The notes under the pieces were generated by a model, which saw nothing but the letters and a program-made list of their open reading frames with translations, ran no database searches and was not told the DNA's origin. From Siphonodentalium dalli (Eukaryota > Mollusca > Scaphopoda > Gadilida > Siphonodentaliidae), in NCBI GenBank assembly GCA_032622095.1, contig CP136064.1, positions 4,891,512 through 4,955,511 on the forward strand: DNA of 64,000 nt, given 5' to 3'. The position numbers and the translations under genes are program-made. Positions 1-10,484 of the stretch are shown piece by piece; the stretch's first letter is position 1; each line of letters starts with the position of its first letter.

Positions 1-2
1 AA

Positions 3-125
3 ACGGGGTGCAAAGTGTCCAAAGGTACAAAGAAAAAGAAGAAGGAAAGTGTCAGCCCAAAAGTGTTGAGCTTAAAGAATTCCCTGTCAGATTTTGAATG
101 GATGGACAATGGACTTAGCGGGTAG
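3..125 (+). CDS. candidate C-terminal coding exon of an unknown host gene (partial, runs off left edge)
   Basis: One frame is open from base 3 to a TAG at 123-125, giving about 40 residues: a basic lysine run (five consecutive K near residue 10), a serine-rich middle and an acidic-aromatic end (SDFEWMDNGLSG). This looks more like a real protein tail than random translation, but it is short and its upstream end lies outside the window. A hAT-like element begins 15 bases after the stop, which would place it in the 3' UTR. No family is recognised. Chance openness over 40 codons is quite possible. Confidence 0.28.
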   Translation, partial: TGCKVSKGTKKKKKESVSPKVLSLKNSLSDFEWMDNGLSG

Positions 126-139
126 CAGAGGCTATGAAT

Positions 140-1281
140 TAGGGGTGCCACGATTAATCGTATAATCTATGAACCGTTGATAAAGCCGAAGATGCCGGGT
201 ATTATTGAATACCGTGTTTATTTTACACAGTTCTATCTACAACCGAGGTGTTAACATCCTTTGATCGCGTACCAAAGATATTCCAATAACATGAGTACTA
301 CTGATATATGTTGCAAACAGTTGGCAGTTCATTTGATGATGCTACTGATATATGTTGCAAACAGTTGGCAGTTCATTTGATGATGCGACATGGTTTCTCG
401 TCGGATCGTTGTATATTCTACAAATTGGCCGCACTGCAGATTTGAACACATTGCGACATCGTTGTATACTTGAAAGGTGGCAATATCTCTTTGAAATGTG
501 CCGACTGTCACCGTGTTCAATGAACTGAATGCACTCGCCCTTGAATCTGATTGGACCAATGGGAAGTTGATTGACATTCTCTCTAAAACCAGGGAGCAAT
601 ATACATGTACATGTATATATGGCATTTTAATCAGTGATGTTCTCCCCAATTGCATTGCAAGTGTACTTTGTTTGGATATTATAAGTAGAAATGTATACTT
701 AGAAGTTACTAGTAAAGGCTATCGCATATCGTGTGGTGAATGCTGAATGAAACAGACTGTTATCAAATACTTAAAATTGTTCTGAGTCATGCAATTTGCA
801 GGTGGGGCACACGTTTGTGATTGTTAACCACGCTCTCGAAGTTTGATGAAACTTATAGTTTCCATAACATTTGATTCCTTTATTTACCGTAGGAACAACC
901 GGCGGTCCATTGTTCATTCCTACTTTTGTATTGTTTGTTTATGTATTTGGCTATTCCTAAAACTTAAATTAATCGCTACGTTCGTTCTAATGAACTCACA
1001 AATATTATAACCATAACATCGCTGAGAACTGTGCTGGTATTCAATACATTGTGCTCATTAGTCATTAACAGTGGTTTATGATGCACTTTATTAACGTAAA
1101 AATTACATCAGCCAATGTCTCAAATGACCAGCGACAGTGCAGTTATTGAGTTAACGAGCACCCAGGCAATAGGCCATATTACGGTATACTTCCACTGATG
1201 TTATTAATATTAGGTACGATTAATCGATTATAGTCGATTATTGACGACCGATTATCAAAATCAATAATCGTGGCACCTCTA
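140..1281. mobile_element. hAT-like non-autonomous DNA transposon with 8-bp TSD
   Basis: The left end reads TAGGGGTGCCACGATTA and the right end is its inverted complement with one mismatch (AATCGTGGCACCTCTA). The flanks are CTATGAAT (132-139) and CTATGAAA (1282-1289), an 8-bp target duplication with one mismatch. An 8-bp TSD and termini of the type GGGGTGCCACGATTAATCG fit the hAT superfamily. The 1142-bp interior has only short unrelated ORFs (for example 498-746 +, 82 codons) and I see no transposase or BED-finger motifs. Near both ends there are ATTAATCG/CGATTAT subterminal repeats. Confidence 0.75.
299..386. repeat. 44-bp perfect tandem duplication
   Basis: Two identical 44-bp copies (299-342 and 343-386), each beginning TACTGATATATGTTGC, lie inside the hAT-like element. 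Perfect identity means the duplication is recent. Confidence 0.95.
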
Positions 1282-1413
1282 CTATGAAATTATGAATAGA
1301 TATTGGTGTCCCTCCAACATGAATTTATGCAACTACCTTTTTCTTACAGCAAATGTATTCTGTTTATTGAGCCTTTCATGGCGGGAGCTGCGCACTTGCA
1401 GCATTAAAAATAT

Positions 1414-1601
1414 GTGCATTCTCTTATATATGTGAGACTCCCATACGGACTAGTTCCAATAAATATAAAAACCCATTCCAATAACTGGAAGCACAATCGG
1501 TTGATTTCCGATTCCAATGTTTATATATATTGGGCGTTCGTTCACATACACACCCATCGCACTTCCTATGGAGCCTCACATAAATAAGATAATGCACTGG
1601 C
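1414..1601. repeat. palindromic hairpin of the TGCATTCTCTTATATATG family, split by about 118 bp
   Basis: The left arm (1414-1446, TGCATTCTCTTATATATGTG then AGACTCCCATA) and the right arm (1565-1601, CCTATGGAGCCTCACATAAA then TAAGATAATGCACTGGC) match the two halves of compact hairpins found near 3.7, 39.9 and 46.1 kb. Here the halves are separated by unrelated sequence. Confidence 0.6.
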
Positions 1602-1900
1602 TTTCAAAGTCAAGGTCAAAATATTTTGGAACCTGACTGTGCAATAATTAAGGTGAGAATCAGTTATCGAGAGACAAATAATACTTTGGCCTGAACTGAA
1701 CCCTTGTTCGCCTAAAATTTGCAGATCTCGGATCCGGACGATGCACATTTTGTATACAAATAATTTCCGACACTTGCACCATTGACTTTTTAACAATAAT
1801 TTACCAGGAATATCTGCTTTGGTCTTATAATTTAATAGCAATACCGATTACCGTACCGATACTGATACCGTGATTGAAATTTCAATACCGCCCATCTCTA

Positions 1901-2162
1901 GGCCATTAAAAATTAATGTCTGGGTTCACGGGCCCCGCCCGCATCACTAAAAGACCGCTGCATCAAAACTATTTATCGTAGCAAAATCTAAAAAAAAAAA
2001 AAAAAAAAAGTTGTATTACTTGGAATCATGAAAACAGATTATTCGATTTTGAGGTATGTTTTGAAGAATTTAAAATAAATAATAAATATAAATAGCCTCC
2101 CTCCCTCATCACAAAATTTAGACATAATTGCTCGTGAACCCAGACATTAATTTTTAATGGCC
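1901..2162. mobile_element. 262-bp MITE, perfect 30-bp TIRs, CTA target duplication (PIF/Harbinger-like)
   Basis: The left TIR (1901-1930, starts GGCCATTAAAAATTAATGTC) and the right TIR (2133-2162) are perfect inverted repeats over 30 bp. Flanks are CTA at 1898-1900 and 2163-2165. The interior starts GGGCCCCGCCCGCAT, which is shared with the TTA-flanked element at 55562-56197, so both probably belong to one family with a YTA target. It contains an A-run near 1990-2008 and no ORF. Confidence 0.78.
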
Positions 2163-2199
2163 CTACCGTTACTTCAAATAAATAAAATTTGATAAATTA

Positions 2200-2219
2200 A
2201 TATATATATATATATATAT
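2200..2219. repeat. (TA)n microsatellite
   Basis: Ten uninterrupted AT dinucleotides. Confidence 0.9.
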
Positions 2220-2220
2220 T

Positions 2221-2635
2221 TACATACTAAGTGTGATCATCACTAAATCCAACATTCCGATTGATCGGCGCCCACGTGGCTAGTTGCCATTATTTCTCGA
2301 TGAATGCGCAACAGCTAATAACTGCAGACTCATAACAACATCGATACGTCATTGGGTTTGGAAAGACGAACTCGTAATGTTTTGGGCGCATTTGGACTCG
2401 CACAGGATTGATTTAATAAATCATCGGGTTTCAATATAAAGATAGATTGTTCCTGTTAACTTTTGCCAAGGGTGCTATGGGATATTTTGGGCTGGTTAAA
2501 TTGCCTGGTTTTGCCACGATATACTTCGATAAATGTATATAAATATAATGATTAACTGTTATGTGGACTATTTTTATGGAGATGTAACCGTGGGGTAAGC
2601 GGTCATAACTTGTATGTAAAACCCTTTGGGTATAT
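2221..2635 (+). repeat. dispersed repeat, shorter relative of the insert in block B
   Basis: Bases 2228-2520 align with 43640-43910 (shared stretches include GGCGCCCACGTGGCTAGTTG and ATGCGCAACAGCTAATAACT). Bases 2560-2630 align with one arm of the palindrome at 44437-44566 (TATGGAGATGTAACCGTG). This copy lacks about 0.5 kb of the middle and the second palindrome arm, so either it is an internally deleted copy or the other has expanded. Confidence 0.7.
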
Positions 2636-2640
2636 AATAT

Positions 2641-2994
2641 TTATGAGAAAAAATGTGTTTGGGGGGGTGGGTATCTCCAATGCAATATCTCGCAATTCGT
2701 GCAACATTCTGTCAGTTTCTTTCTACATATGTTTGTCAGATAACTACCGCTTCATATGTGAATAATACAGTTTGCCATGTGTCTTTATAACAAACATTTC
2801 AGTCCTATAGTACAAAGTTGATATCAATGCATGTAAAATTAGCTGTGTTTTCAATAACATATCTTGTCGTAACTGATGGTCTGGAAGCCTGAACATGTCT
2901 TTAGTTACTTTCAGCACACAAGTCATGTCTGGGTCTCATTAAGATCAATTAAGAAATTTTGTAAAGTCGTTGTCAAAAATAAGTAATGTTTATG
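2641..2994. other. unannotated AT-rich stretch
   Basis: I see a G-run at 2660-2670 and short unsupported ORFs, and nothing else. Confidence 0.5.
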
Positions 2995-3175
2995 CACCCT
3001 TTTGAAAATGGGTTGTCCGTCCGTTCGTCCACTTTTGGTTTCCGGATGATAACTTTAGATTGAATCAAGTGAACTGAACCAAATTTGATGTTAGTCTAAC
3101 ACACCAAAATACAGATCAAGTTCGAATATGGGTTTCGTCCGCATGGTTTTGACTGAGTTATGCGGCTTACAAATG
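2995..3175 (+). repeat. copy of a GTCCGTCC / GGTTTCCGGATGATAACTT dispersed repeat
   Basis: It contains GGTTGTCCGTCCGTTCGTCC followed by GGTTTCCGGATGATAACTTT, the same order as in the fuller copy at 4325-4560. A divergent tandem version occurs near 57.7-58.2 kb. Confidence 0.65.
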
Positions 3176-3720
3176 ATGGGGATAATCAATGGTTTTAAAA
3201 AAATTGGCTCCAATTGCCAGGAATATTTTAATGAACCAGCAGTTTTTCCCTTTCAAATAAATAGGAATTACATTGGTTGTTACCACATTTAAATATAAAA
3301 TCAATCACATTTATGACGACTATGTCTTCTATGCCAATATGATCGCAATATGTTTTACAGTCACCTTAATTCAAATCATGCAGATTGTACATATTTATCA
3401 TCGACTCATCGGCTTTACAGTTTATCTCCCCAAAACAAAGCGATAGTGTAGAAAGATGGAATTTTACACTCATTGTTCAAACGTCAAATTTCCGACACCA
3501 ATTTGCCTGGGGTTAAAATATCTTTGCTTGAAATGTGACCTGTATTTTGTACCTGGCACGTTGTACATATAACTTGTATAAATCCAAATAGGCACATACA
3601 ATATTGTCAGATGAGATTTCCAGTACCGGTGTGACAAATCAAACGCGGAAACCGGTAATGATAGTTATGGAAAAGTCGGTACTTTGAGAAGCATGGCTAG
3701 CACAGCCTTAAAGATCCTGC
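3176..3720. other. no supported feature
   Basis: AT-rich intergenic-type sequence with no coding or repeat signal that I can defend. Confidence 0.45.
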
Positions 3721-3885
3721 GCCAGTGCATTCTCTTATATATGCAAGTCTCCCATACGCAACCTGGCATATATAAGATAATGCACTGACTTACAAGGTGA
3801 AGATAAATATTGTTAGGCCAATGTATTCTCTTATATATGTGAGGCTCTCTATGGGAGACTTGCATATATAAGAGAATGAATTGAC
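3721..3885. repeat. pair of pre-miRNA-sized hairpins (family of 3.7, 39.9 and 46.1 kb)
   Basis: Hairpin 1 (3721-3789) and hairpin 2 (3817-3885) each have ~30-bp arms of the form CATTCTCTTATATATG...CATATATAAGAKAATG around a tiny loop. They are separated by 27 bp. The same two-hairpin arrangement recurs at 39824-39972 and 46062-46267. Confidence 0.8.
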
Positions 3886-4099
3886 ACAATATTGCAAAAC
3901 TCACTGTTTTATCTGCAATTTTAATAAATAAATGCTCATTGTCTCAGGCTAACATAATATTTTTCCACTTTCAGAGACACTTTATGTCGTTTAGGAAAAC
4001 ATAAAAGCGCATTATTATTGTGAAAAATGTTAATTCCATACACAATGGCTGGAGCAAGTAGACCAAACATGTATGTATATAGATACTACTGTTATATTT

Positions 4100-4690
4100 T
4101 TATACGCCTGTTTTGAAAAAGCGGGACGTATTATGTTATTGGTCAGTCTGAACTGACTGGAATGAAATTTGGTATGTGATTATACCAGCCCAAATTACTT
4201 GTCAAGTTCGAATTGTGCAAATCTGCTATAGACATTGGATAGAAATTAAGTAAAAAAAATGGACCTGTGTTTCTGGTACCATGCATGAACAAATTAGGGG
4301 CAGGGTTGACTTTTCACTTGAATTCATTTTTATACGCCCTTTTGAAAAAAGGTCGTATTATGGAAATGGGTTGTCCGTCTGTCCGTCGTCCGTCCGTCCG
4401 TATTTGGTTTCCGGATGATAACTTTAGATTGAATCAAGTGAACTGAACCAAATTTGTCATGTTACTTTAACACACCAAAATACAGATCAAGTTTCAATAT
4501 GGGTTTTGTCTGCATGATTTTGACTGAGTTATGCCCCTTTTTCGACTCAGATTTTAACTGATATGCGGTTTTCCAGATGATAACTTTAGATTGAATCGAG
4601 TGAACAACCAAGTTTCAAACGATTGAATTAAACCTTGCCCCACTTTACTCCAGTAAGGGCATATTGTGCCCACACCCGTCGGCGTGCTCT
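4100..4690 (+). repeat. two adjacent copies of the ATACGCC...GTCCGTCC dispersed repeat
   Basis: A short copy begins at 4100 (TTTTTATACGCCTGTTTTGA) and a fuller one at 4327 (TTTTTATACGCCCTTTTGAA). The latter runs through the GTCCGTCC block and GGTTTCCGGATGATAACTTT to an end near 4690 (GGCGTGCTCTTGTTT). A second GATAACTTTAGATTGAATC near 4580 shows that the body is itself partly duplicated. Confidence 0.65.
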
Positions 4691-4781
4691 TGTTTAAATT
4701 TGATTTCTTTTGGTCTCAAATTAACATGGAAACAAAGCTATTCCTTGTGAGTCATAATGTAATTGACTACTTAAATGACGG

Positions 4782-4904
4782 CAGGGCTTATATTTCGCCA
4801 AGAATCCAAATCTAGATTCTCGTAAATATTCCCGCAAGTTACCCTGGATTCAAGTGAAAAAGTATATATGGATTCTCGCAAATTCAAATGAGATATATGC
4901 CCTG
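4782..4904. mobile_element. 123-bp mini foldback element, 5-bp TSD GACGG
   Basis: It begins CAGGGCTTATATTTC and ends with the inverted GATATATGCCCTG, with internal inverted GATTCTCG-type motifs. Flanks are GACGG at 4777-4781 and 4905-4909. A second copy at 51574-51684 has a different 5-bp duplication, which confirms the ends. Confidence 0.72.
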
Positions 4905-4909
4905 GACGG

Positions 4910-5265
4910 CTATAGAATATTCAAGATGGACTTTATTTAACAATTTTCCAACTTCATACTAGCTGATGAGCAATTACTTGATTAGCCATTTGCTGCAGTT
5001 ATTGGTGAACATGCCAAAAATGAATGAATGGGAATCCAGGGATGAATTTTAGTGGGGTTTTTTTTTGCCTAGTGTCTGCTCATATTATCAAAACATCCCT
5101 GGAAGTGAAGAGCTTACCACTACAATAAAGCATGAAGATTGCCAGAAATACAGGTCCATTTTTGCACATTGCACAATCTGATACATTCATTCATTCCATA
5201 ATTGGAGTTTTAAATTTGGAAACTTGGCAGGTTAGATTTGTAAATACATGTATTTGAGAGTGCAA
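4910..5265. other. no supported feature
   Basis: Single-copy-looking AT-rich DNA between two small inverted-repeat elements. Confidence 0.45.
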
Positions 5266-5269
5266 ACTA

Positions 5270-5482
5270 CAGTAATGCCCTAAGTAAGTGACCTCTTAGC
5301 CAAATCAGAATTATGGGTAACCTTTGAGGATTTAGTCGGAAATATGGCTTGTTGCCATTCATCGGAAAGCTCTTGGAGAGAGCTTTCCGATTAATGGCAA
5401 CAAGCCATATTTCCTACTAAATCCTGAAAAGTTACCCATAATTCTGCTTTGGTTAAGAGGTCGATTACTTAGGGCATTACTG
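5270..5482. mobile_element. 213-bp near-perfect foldback MITE with TA duplication (Tc1/mariner/pogo-like)
   Basis: Almost the whole element is one inverted repeat, with arms of about 100 bp meeting near 5375. The ends are CAGTAATGCCCTAAGTAA and its complement, flanked by TA at 5268-5269 and 5483-5484. A CAGT terminus with TA targeting is typical of the Tc1/mariner group. The minus-strand ORF across it is only the hairpin read through. Confidence 0.75.
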
Positions 5483-5630
5483 TATATCTTATTCTGAATT
5501 TTTACTGTTTTGTCCAACTTTATATGACTAAATAAAAATAGTTGCACTCTTTTAATTATGTTGTTTTTGTTATATTTATCACTGATATCAAGTGGGAAAG
5601 GATGAAAGGAGTATTTTTGTTTTTTGTGAT

Positions 5631-5731
5631 GTCTACGGAGCTATAGATATCGGATAGTGGATCACACATTGCATAATCCTCTTATTTACATAATGTGTTA
5701 ACAGCTATCCGATGCCAACAGTTTCATAGAC
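5631..5731. repeat. imperfect 100-bp hairpin
   Basis: GTCTACGGAGCTAT...ATCGGATAG pairs imperfectly with CTATCCGATG...TTTCATAGAC. The target duplication is unclear. Confidence 0.45.
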
Positions 5732-5904
5732 ATGAGAAGAAACGAAGACTGTACTTTAATAGGATTGTGTCAATATACACACATACCCTGTTGATGGCCA
5801 GCAAAATATTTGTCCTCCGAAAAAAAAATTGGGAATACGGAACACTGTTATTTTTATGATGTAATGGCTAAATATACATTTATACGCATATTCAGAACCA
5901 TAAT

Positions 5905-6365
5905 TTTTGTGTTATAGCTGTTAAATGGATGGTATAAGAAATACGGTGTAATGTTTATTTCACGGTATAACTGGGTATAACTGTTAAATCTACGGTATAA
6001 GAAATTAGGGTGTACTGTTTATTTCACGGTATAACTGTTAAATCTACAGTACAGGAAAATACGGTGTGCTGTTTATTTCACAGTATAACAGCTAAATCTA
6101 CGGTACAGGAAAATACGGTGTGCTGTTTATTTCACGGTGTAACTGTTAAATATACGGTATAGAAAAATACAGTGTTCTGTATATTTCACGGTATAATGTT
6201 AAATCTACGGTATAGGAAAATACGGTGTTCTGTAAATTTCACAGTATGACCGTTAAATTTACGGTATAGAAAATACGGCATACTGTATATTTCACGGTAT
6301 TTTACTGGCAACTGTGCTGCCGGTATTTTACCGTAAAATTTACGGCCTATATTTTACAGTGTGGT
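5905..6365 (+). repeat. ~60-bp tandem array grown from a TACGGTATA/TTTACAGTG MITE-like end
   Basis: About seven units of the type TTTCACGGTATAACTGTTAA + ATCTACGGTATAGGAAAATA + CGGTGTGCTG occupy 5930-6300. The block ends in GCTGCCGGTATTTTACCGTA + AAATTTACGG...ATTTTACAGTG, which resembles the end of an inverted-repeat element. This suggests that a transposon tip was amplified into a minisatellite. Confidence 0.75.
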
Positions 6366-7372
6366 TCTTCTGCTCAATTACAATAGTATAGCCTGTCCTG
6401 CGTTGTGAAGTTTGAAGTAGTCTCACATAAACATTTCTGTCTTGTTTAAATACGAAGCAGTATCGGTTTATGTCATACTTTAGGTACATAGTATTCCATG
6501 TGACGGCTATGAAGTCTCATAACGCACAATGATTCAAAACATGCCAGTATTGAAATAGAACAATGTGGAACTAAGAATATTTGTCCACTTGAGCTATAGA
6601 CAACTGTGGTTCCAGTCCCCGAATTGTATGAAATCAGACAGAACAGCGACTATATTTCAGTTACTATATACGGACAACAGATACTCGCGTTGTACGGCGT
6701 TACCGTTCAAGATATCGCTTAGATGCGACGACCAGTTGATAGATAATTTAATTCCAATGCCAATGGTACCCCAACGGTACTTAGGACAGATTGGAACTCA
6801 GAAGTGTCTATTAATAATCGGTTGTTGTATCAGCATGCAATTGAGTGTGAGATAAAATGCACGATCACCGTCTCTTCGATCTGGTGAGATGGGATGAAGA
6901 GCTATTGCAGATATGAGTGTTTTATTACATTATAATAAGCATTGTGACATGTGTTTGGGTTATTATCACGGAGAGTGTTGAATTATCTGGACATGTAACT
7001 AGTATTTAAAACGCAATGGCATGCACTTCAATTTCAGAGTTACGTTCACGAATTAACCATCATGCCTAATAATCCACCACACACTCTGTGCCGAAACTAT
7101 GTTTGCTTTGGCCTGACTGTTGGATGTATTCTAAGCAGAATACACGAACTTTAAAGACTTAAACCATGGGGCTCGACTTACGTTGCAGTGACCGATAAAT
7201 CATTCAGATGGATCTGGTGTAGTGATCTGTATACCTTTAACGATAGTTAGAAACAGACTGGGATAACACAGTTTGACCTAAGTTGATTTTAGCGAATTTT
7301 GGCTATGCCGTTCTGTGGACATTGTTGCGCATGATGTGACTCCAAAATTGACGTATTACCAATTTTTTATAG
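6366..7372. other. no confident feature; possibly intron upstream of the exon at 7373
   Basis: The longest ORF (6565-6855 +, 96 codons) matches nothing that I recognise. The segment ends with a plausible splice acceptor (TTACCAATTTTTTATAG, ending at 7372). Confidence 0.4.
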
Positions 7373-8368
7373 GTTGACCCCGCACTTTGACTTCGCCGAC
7401 CAGACTACCAGCTCAATGCATCACTATATGTACTCACAGCTACTCCAATACTATTCTCGTCCGGTTCCTCAGCTAGCACAAGCTGGCCAAATACCACACC
7501 AACCAAAGCAGCAACGAAAATATTCATCATCTTGTCGGCACGTTATTCTGCGATCTACAAATAGAGGATCCATGACACGTTAAATAAGAAATTTAAATAC
7601 ATGAAACCTTTCTGGAACCAAGAATTAACAAATTTGTGGACAGAAATGCATAACAATGAAAAACACATGTTAAGCCTACATAAAAGTAGAAAAAAAAAGG
7701 GAAAGAGGGTCAAAATGCACATAAATCTTTTAACATTTCCCGGAAAATTTTCAATAGAAAATTACGATTTTATGAACGCAAATTTCGCAAAACACTTATG
7801 ATAGACACAGAAGCTTTGATACAAGGTGATCCAAAAACATTTTGGGAAAAAATAAAGAAACTTGGCCCAGGCAAGGAAACCCGGATACCAGATCAAGTTT
7901 GTAACCCTGATGGTTCGGTGCATCGTGATAAGGCAACAATTCTGAAAACATGGAAAAATACATTTGATGAATTATATAACCCATGTAACAACATGAAAAC
8001 AAATGACAAAGAACTAACTGATATAATAACAAACAACAGATTCATTGAAGACAAATTCCTAGATCCACTATATGAATCTAATTCATTGTTAAACGCTCCT
8101 ATAAGCATTGACGAAGTTGAGAAGGTAGCAAATAAAGCAGCAACGAAATGATTCAGCATCTTGTCGGCACGTTATTCTGCGATCTACAAATAGAGGATCC
8201 ATGACACGTACAGACACCAGATCTACATTATCCGATATAGAATTAGAGGATTCTCAACGAACCGGTATTGTCTGTCTTAATTTTCCAATGCCTGTTATTC
8301 AAGGCATGCGAACACCATATCGGATTGATAAAGGGACATTAAACACTCGTGCATCTCAAACGCCCTAA
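7373..8368 (+). CDS. candidate terminal coding exon of an unidentified host gene, split by an insertion (7581-8209)
   Basis: After a pyrimidine-rich acceptor (AATTTTTTATAG, ending at 7372) a frame is open from 7374 to 7580 (69 codons, Gln-, Ser- and Tyr-rich). It stops at once at TAA (7581) where foreign sequence begins. Past the second copy of a 76-bp direct repeat, the same frame resumes at 8210 and stays open for 52 codons to TAA at 8366-8368 (residues such as SDIELEDSQRTGIVCLNFPM). Removing 7581-8209 restores about 121 uninterrupted codons, which argues that this was coding before the insertion. The product family is not recognised. With the insertion present, the protein would end after the residues GSMTR unless splicing avoids it. 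Upstream exons were not identified. Confidence 0.42.
7505..8209 (+). repeat. 76-bp direct repeats flanking a LINE fragment
   Basis: Bases 7505-7580 and 8134-8209 are identical except for three mismatches, both starting AAAGCAGCAACGAAA and ending GGATCCATGACACGT. They bracket 7581-8133. Confidence 0.92.
7581..8133 (+). pseudogene. non-LTR retrotransposon fragment (region between endonuclease and RT)
   Basis: Two ORF pieces (about 7601-7735 and 7760-8130, one frameshift apart) encode motifs typical of the linker between the endonuclease and reverse-transcriptase domains of many invertebrate LINEs: KPFWNQELTNLW near the start, DPKTFWEKIKKLGP, then WKNTFDELYN and a terminal ISIDEVEKVANKA. The RT domain itself is absent, and there is no 3' end or poly-A, so this is an internal piece and not a normal target-primed insertion. 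The LINE clade cannot be set from this region. Confidence 0.72.
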
Positions 8369-8958
8369 AAGAGCTTAACATTCTGCACATTTTATTTTTA
8401 TTTTGGATGACCATGAAATGACGAGAAACAAATCAAGTATAAAATCGACGGACTCAAATCCACTTTTCGAAATGAATTAAAATTCGTGAAAAACAGCAAC
8501 AGACATCAGACAGGATTTATTCATTTCGGCATCCATGAAATAATTTATGACTGGCCTGAAATGTATTAATAGCAGTTAGTTTGATAATGGCTTATAACTT
8601 CTCACTTGTCTCGCCTGTTGAAATTGTCCGATCGCGCGCAGGCACCAAAATAATGCTATCAATGATTGGTGTGACCATGTAAAATACATGGATTTTACAT
8701 ACATAAATTACATGCATGTGTGTATCCACCAAATAGTAGTAGTTTTGCATAAAATTGCAATATTTGCTCAAGTAAATACTCTCGTTAAACATACTGCTAT
8801 TAGCTGCTATTAGTCCCTTTATCCCTCAGCCAATCTATCTGAAAAATGGAATTATTTTATATGCTCTCTACCATGGCTGTGCTTGGGTATACACTTTTCA
8901 CTCCTCTTTCGAGTTGATATATGGGACACCTGAGCGCATCATATAATAATGAGATCTA
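8369..8958. other. possible 3' UTR and downstream DNA; nothing else seen
   Basis: AT-rich sequence following the stop codon at 8366-8368. I could not fix a polyadenylation signal. Confidence 0.35.
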
Positions 8959-9024
8959 CACTTTTTTGTTCGATATGGCAATTATCTCATTCCTGAGATA
9001 ATTCCCATATCCAACCAAAACGTG
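8959..9024. repeat. imperfect hairpin
   Basis: CACTTTTTTGTTCGATATGG + CAATTATCTCA folds on TGAGATAATT + CCCATATCCAACCAAAACGTG. Confidence 0.7.
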
Positions 9025-9042
9025 TATATATTCACTATTTAC

Positions 9043-9115
9043 GAAACGAGTTAGACTAATTTGATTCACATCTCGTCTACGACTCGTTGTGAATCAAATT
9101 TATCAAACTCGTTTC
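9043..9115. repeat. imperfect hairpin
   Basis: GAAACGAGTTAGACTAATTT + GATTCAC pairs with GTGAATCAAATTTATC + AAACTCGTTTC. It lies 18 bp from the preceding hairpin but is unrelated in sequence. Confidence 0.7.
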
Positions 9116-9575
9116 ATAAAATCTTATATCCCAATAAAACGAGTTTAAGATATTATATATCACATGAAAAAACTAGAGCTTTAAGCCTTTTTAACAAATC
9201 AAAATCCATAATAGAAACTGCAAAATGCATACATTTACAGCCATGGCTGAGACGCTTCACAACTGTAGACGACAATATTTATCGCTATGGATGGGGACGG
9301 AATTGATAGTCCCTAATTTGCCTATTTGTTTGTGTGTCTATTACCGTTAGTGCATTGAATTTATACATGGCCATTTATGAACAAAGCCATCATTCTGCAT
9401 TGTCTGATGTTGGTTTCATGCGCTCCTTTTTGAAATGGCATTAATCCGCGCGGTCATTATGTTGACACGATTCCAAGTGATCCAGATAAGCACGCGCCTA
9501 TTCATAGCTAGTGAGAGATAAGGAAATATGTAATGTTTTCAATGATATAATATATATATGCATATATAAATATAG
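9116..9575. other. no supported feature
   Basis: AT-rich with short unsupported ORFs. Confidence 0.45.
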
Positions 9576-9722
9576 AATATGTAGCTAGTGTCGTCGCTTA
9601 AAATGTTTATGTCCGTGAGGGAGATTTGAGCATCTATTGGGCGAGGCTCTGCCGAGTCCAATAGAGGCCAAATCCCCCCAGCGGACATAAACAGTTTAAG
9701 CGACAACATTAGCTGCATATTT
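9576..9722. repeat. ~147-bp foldback with ~70-bp arms
   Basis: GAATATGTAGCTAGTGTCGT + CGCTTAAAATGTTTATGTCC and on to CTATTGGGCGAG pair with the inverted AATAGAGGCC...GGACATAAACAGTTTAAGCG + ACAACATTAGCTGCATATT. The arms are about 85% identical by eye. TATA-rich DNA borders the left side. Confidence 0.75.
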
Positions 9723-10190
9723 TATTTATCCATCGCACAAAACATGCATTTTGTGAGGTAAATCTGTCATTTTCCTCAGTTTTACATTCGTTACTTCGAT
9801 GACACCCTTACACTTATGAGGTCAAGAAACCTAATAAGCATTCATGACGTGCCAAAACCGGAGTGCAGCTTAGAGCAAAAGAGTTCGTTGGGTTTTTTAA
9901 TAGTTATTCTAAGCTGACCTTTAGTTAATGTTTTAGAGCGAAAACGTATATCCGATTACGAATTTTGTATATATCAATTGCGGTGAATTATGGACGATAA
10001 ATTGCATAATTATGCAATTACGTCATGAAAGTAGTACTAACCTAATAAAGATACGTTGACCTAATAAAGCTACTTTGACGTAATAAACGTAACGTTTATT
10101 AGGCAGGCTTTATGTAGGCAATAGAAGTAGTGAGCGGTGGATAAATACAAATCTGTTTAATATATATACGACATCATCGATGCTCTAATT
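9723..10190. other. AT-rich stretch with short CTAATAAAG repeats
   Basis: CCTAATAAAG-type motifs recur near 10040-10110 and the block ends in TTATTAGG. TTTATCCATCGCAC (about 9725) and GTGAGCGGTGGATAAAT (about 10130) could be termini of one element, but the match is weak. Confidence 0.4.
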
Positions 10191-10192
10191 AC

Positions 10193-10390
10193 TACATGGG
10201 TCTTTCCATAAACAACATTCCTTGCTCGGCACCGACTACGGCGGATGACATTACTCTCATTTCTCTTTCTAAAGGTGGTATCGACAGTTTAATGAACATA
10301 AATGTGATACAAAAATATAGTATTTTTCCTTCTCCTACACCAAGAACAATGAAGTTGAATTTAATGAGTCGAAGACTTATCATTCTATAG
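10193..10390 (+). pseudogene. short LINE reverse-transcriptase fragment (motif C region)
   Basis: A 64-codon ORF has the order SINNIPCSAPTTADDITLIS followed by a serine-lysine stretch and a leucine helix. This is how RT palm motif C (normally [FY]xDD) and its surroundings look in many invertebrate LINEs. The position before the two aspartates reads TA, not a tyrosine or phenylalanine. It is isolated and preserves only about 5% of an RT, so the call rests on motif shape. Confidence 0.5.
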
Positions 10391-10484
10391 CACGTAGGCT
10401 GTGGTAACTATGTCCAAATGTAATTCCATAAAAACCAGAGAGCACATATATTTATCAATGGTGCACGATAAATCCACCCAATCC

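Noticed and set aside
1883-1900. CAATACCGCCCATCTCTA as a second hAT-type terminus
   Set aside because: It looks like a right-hand TIR, but no matching left terminus was found upstream, so no element is called.
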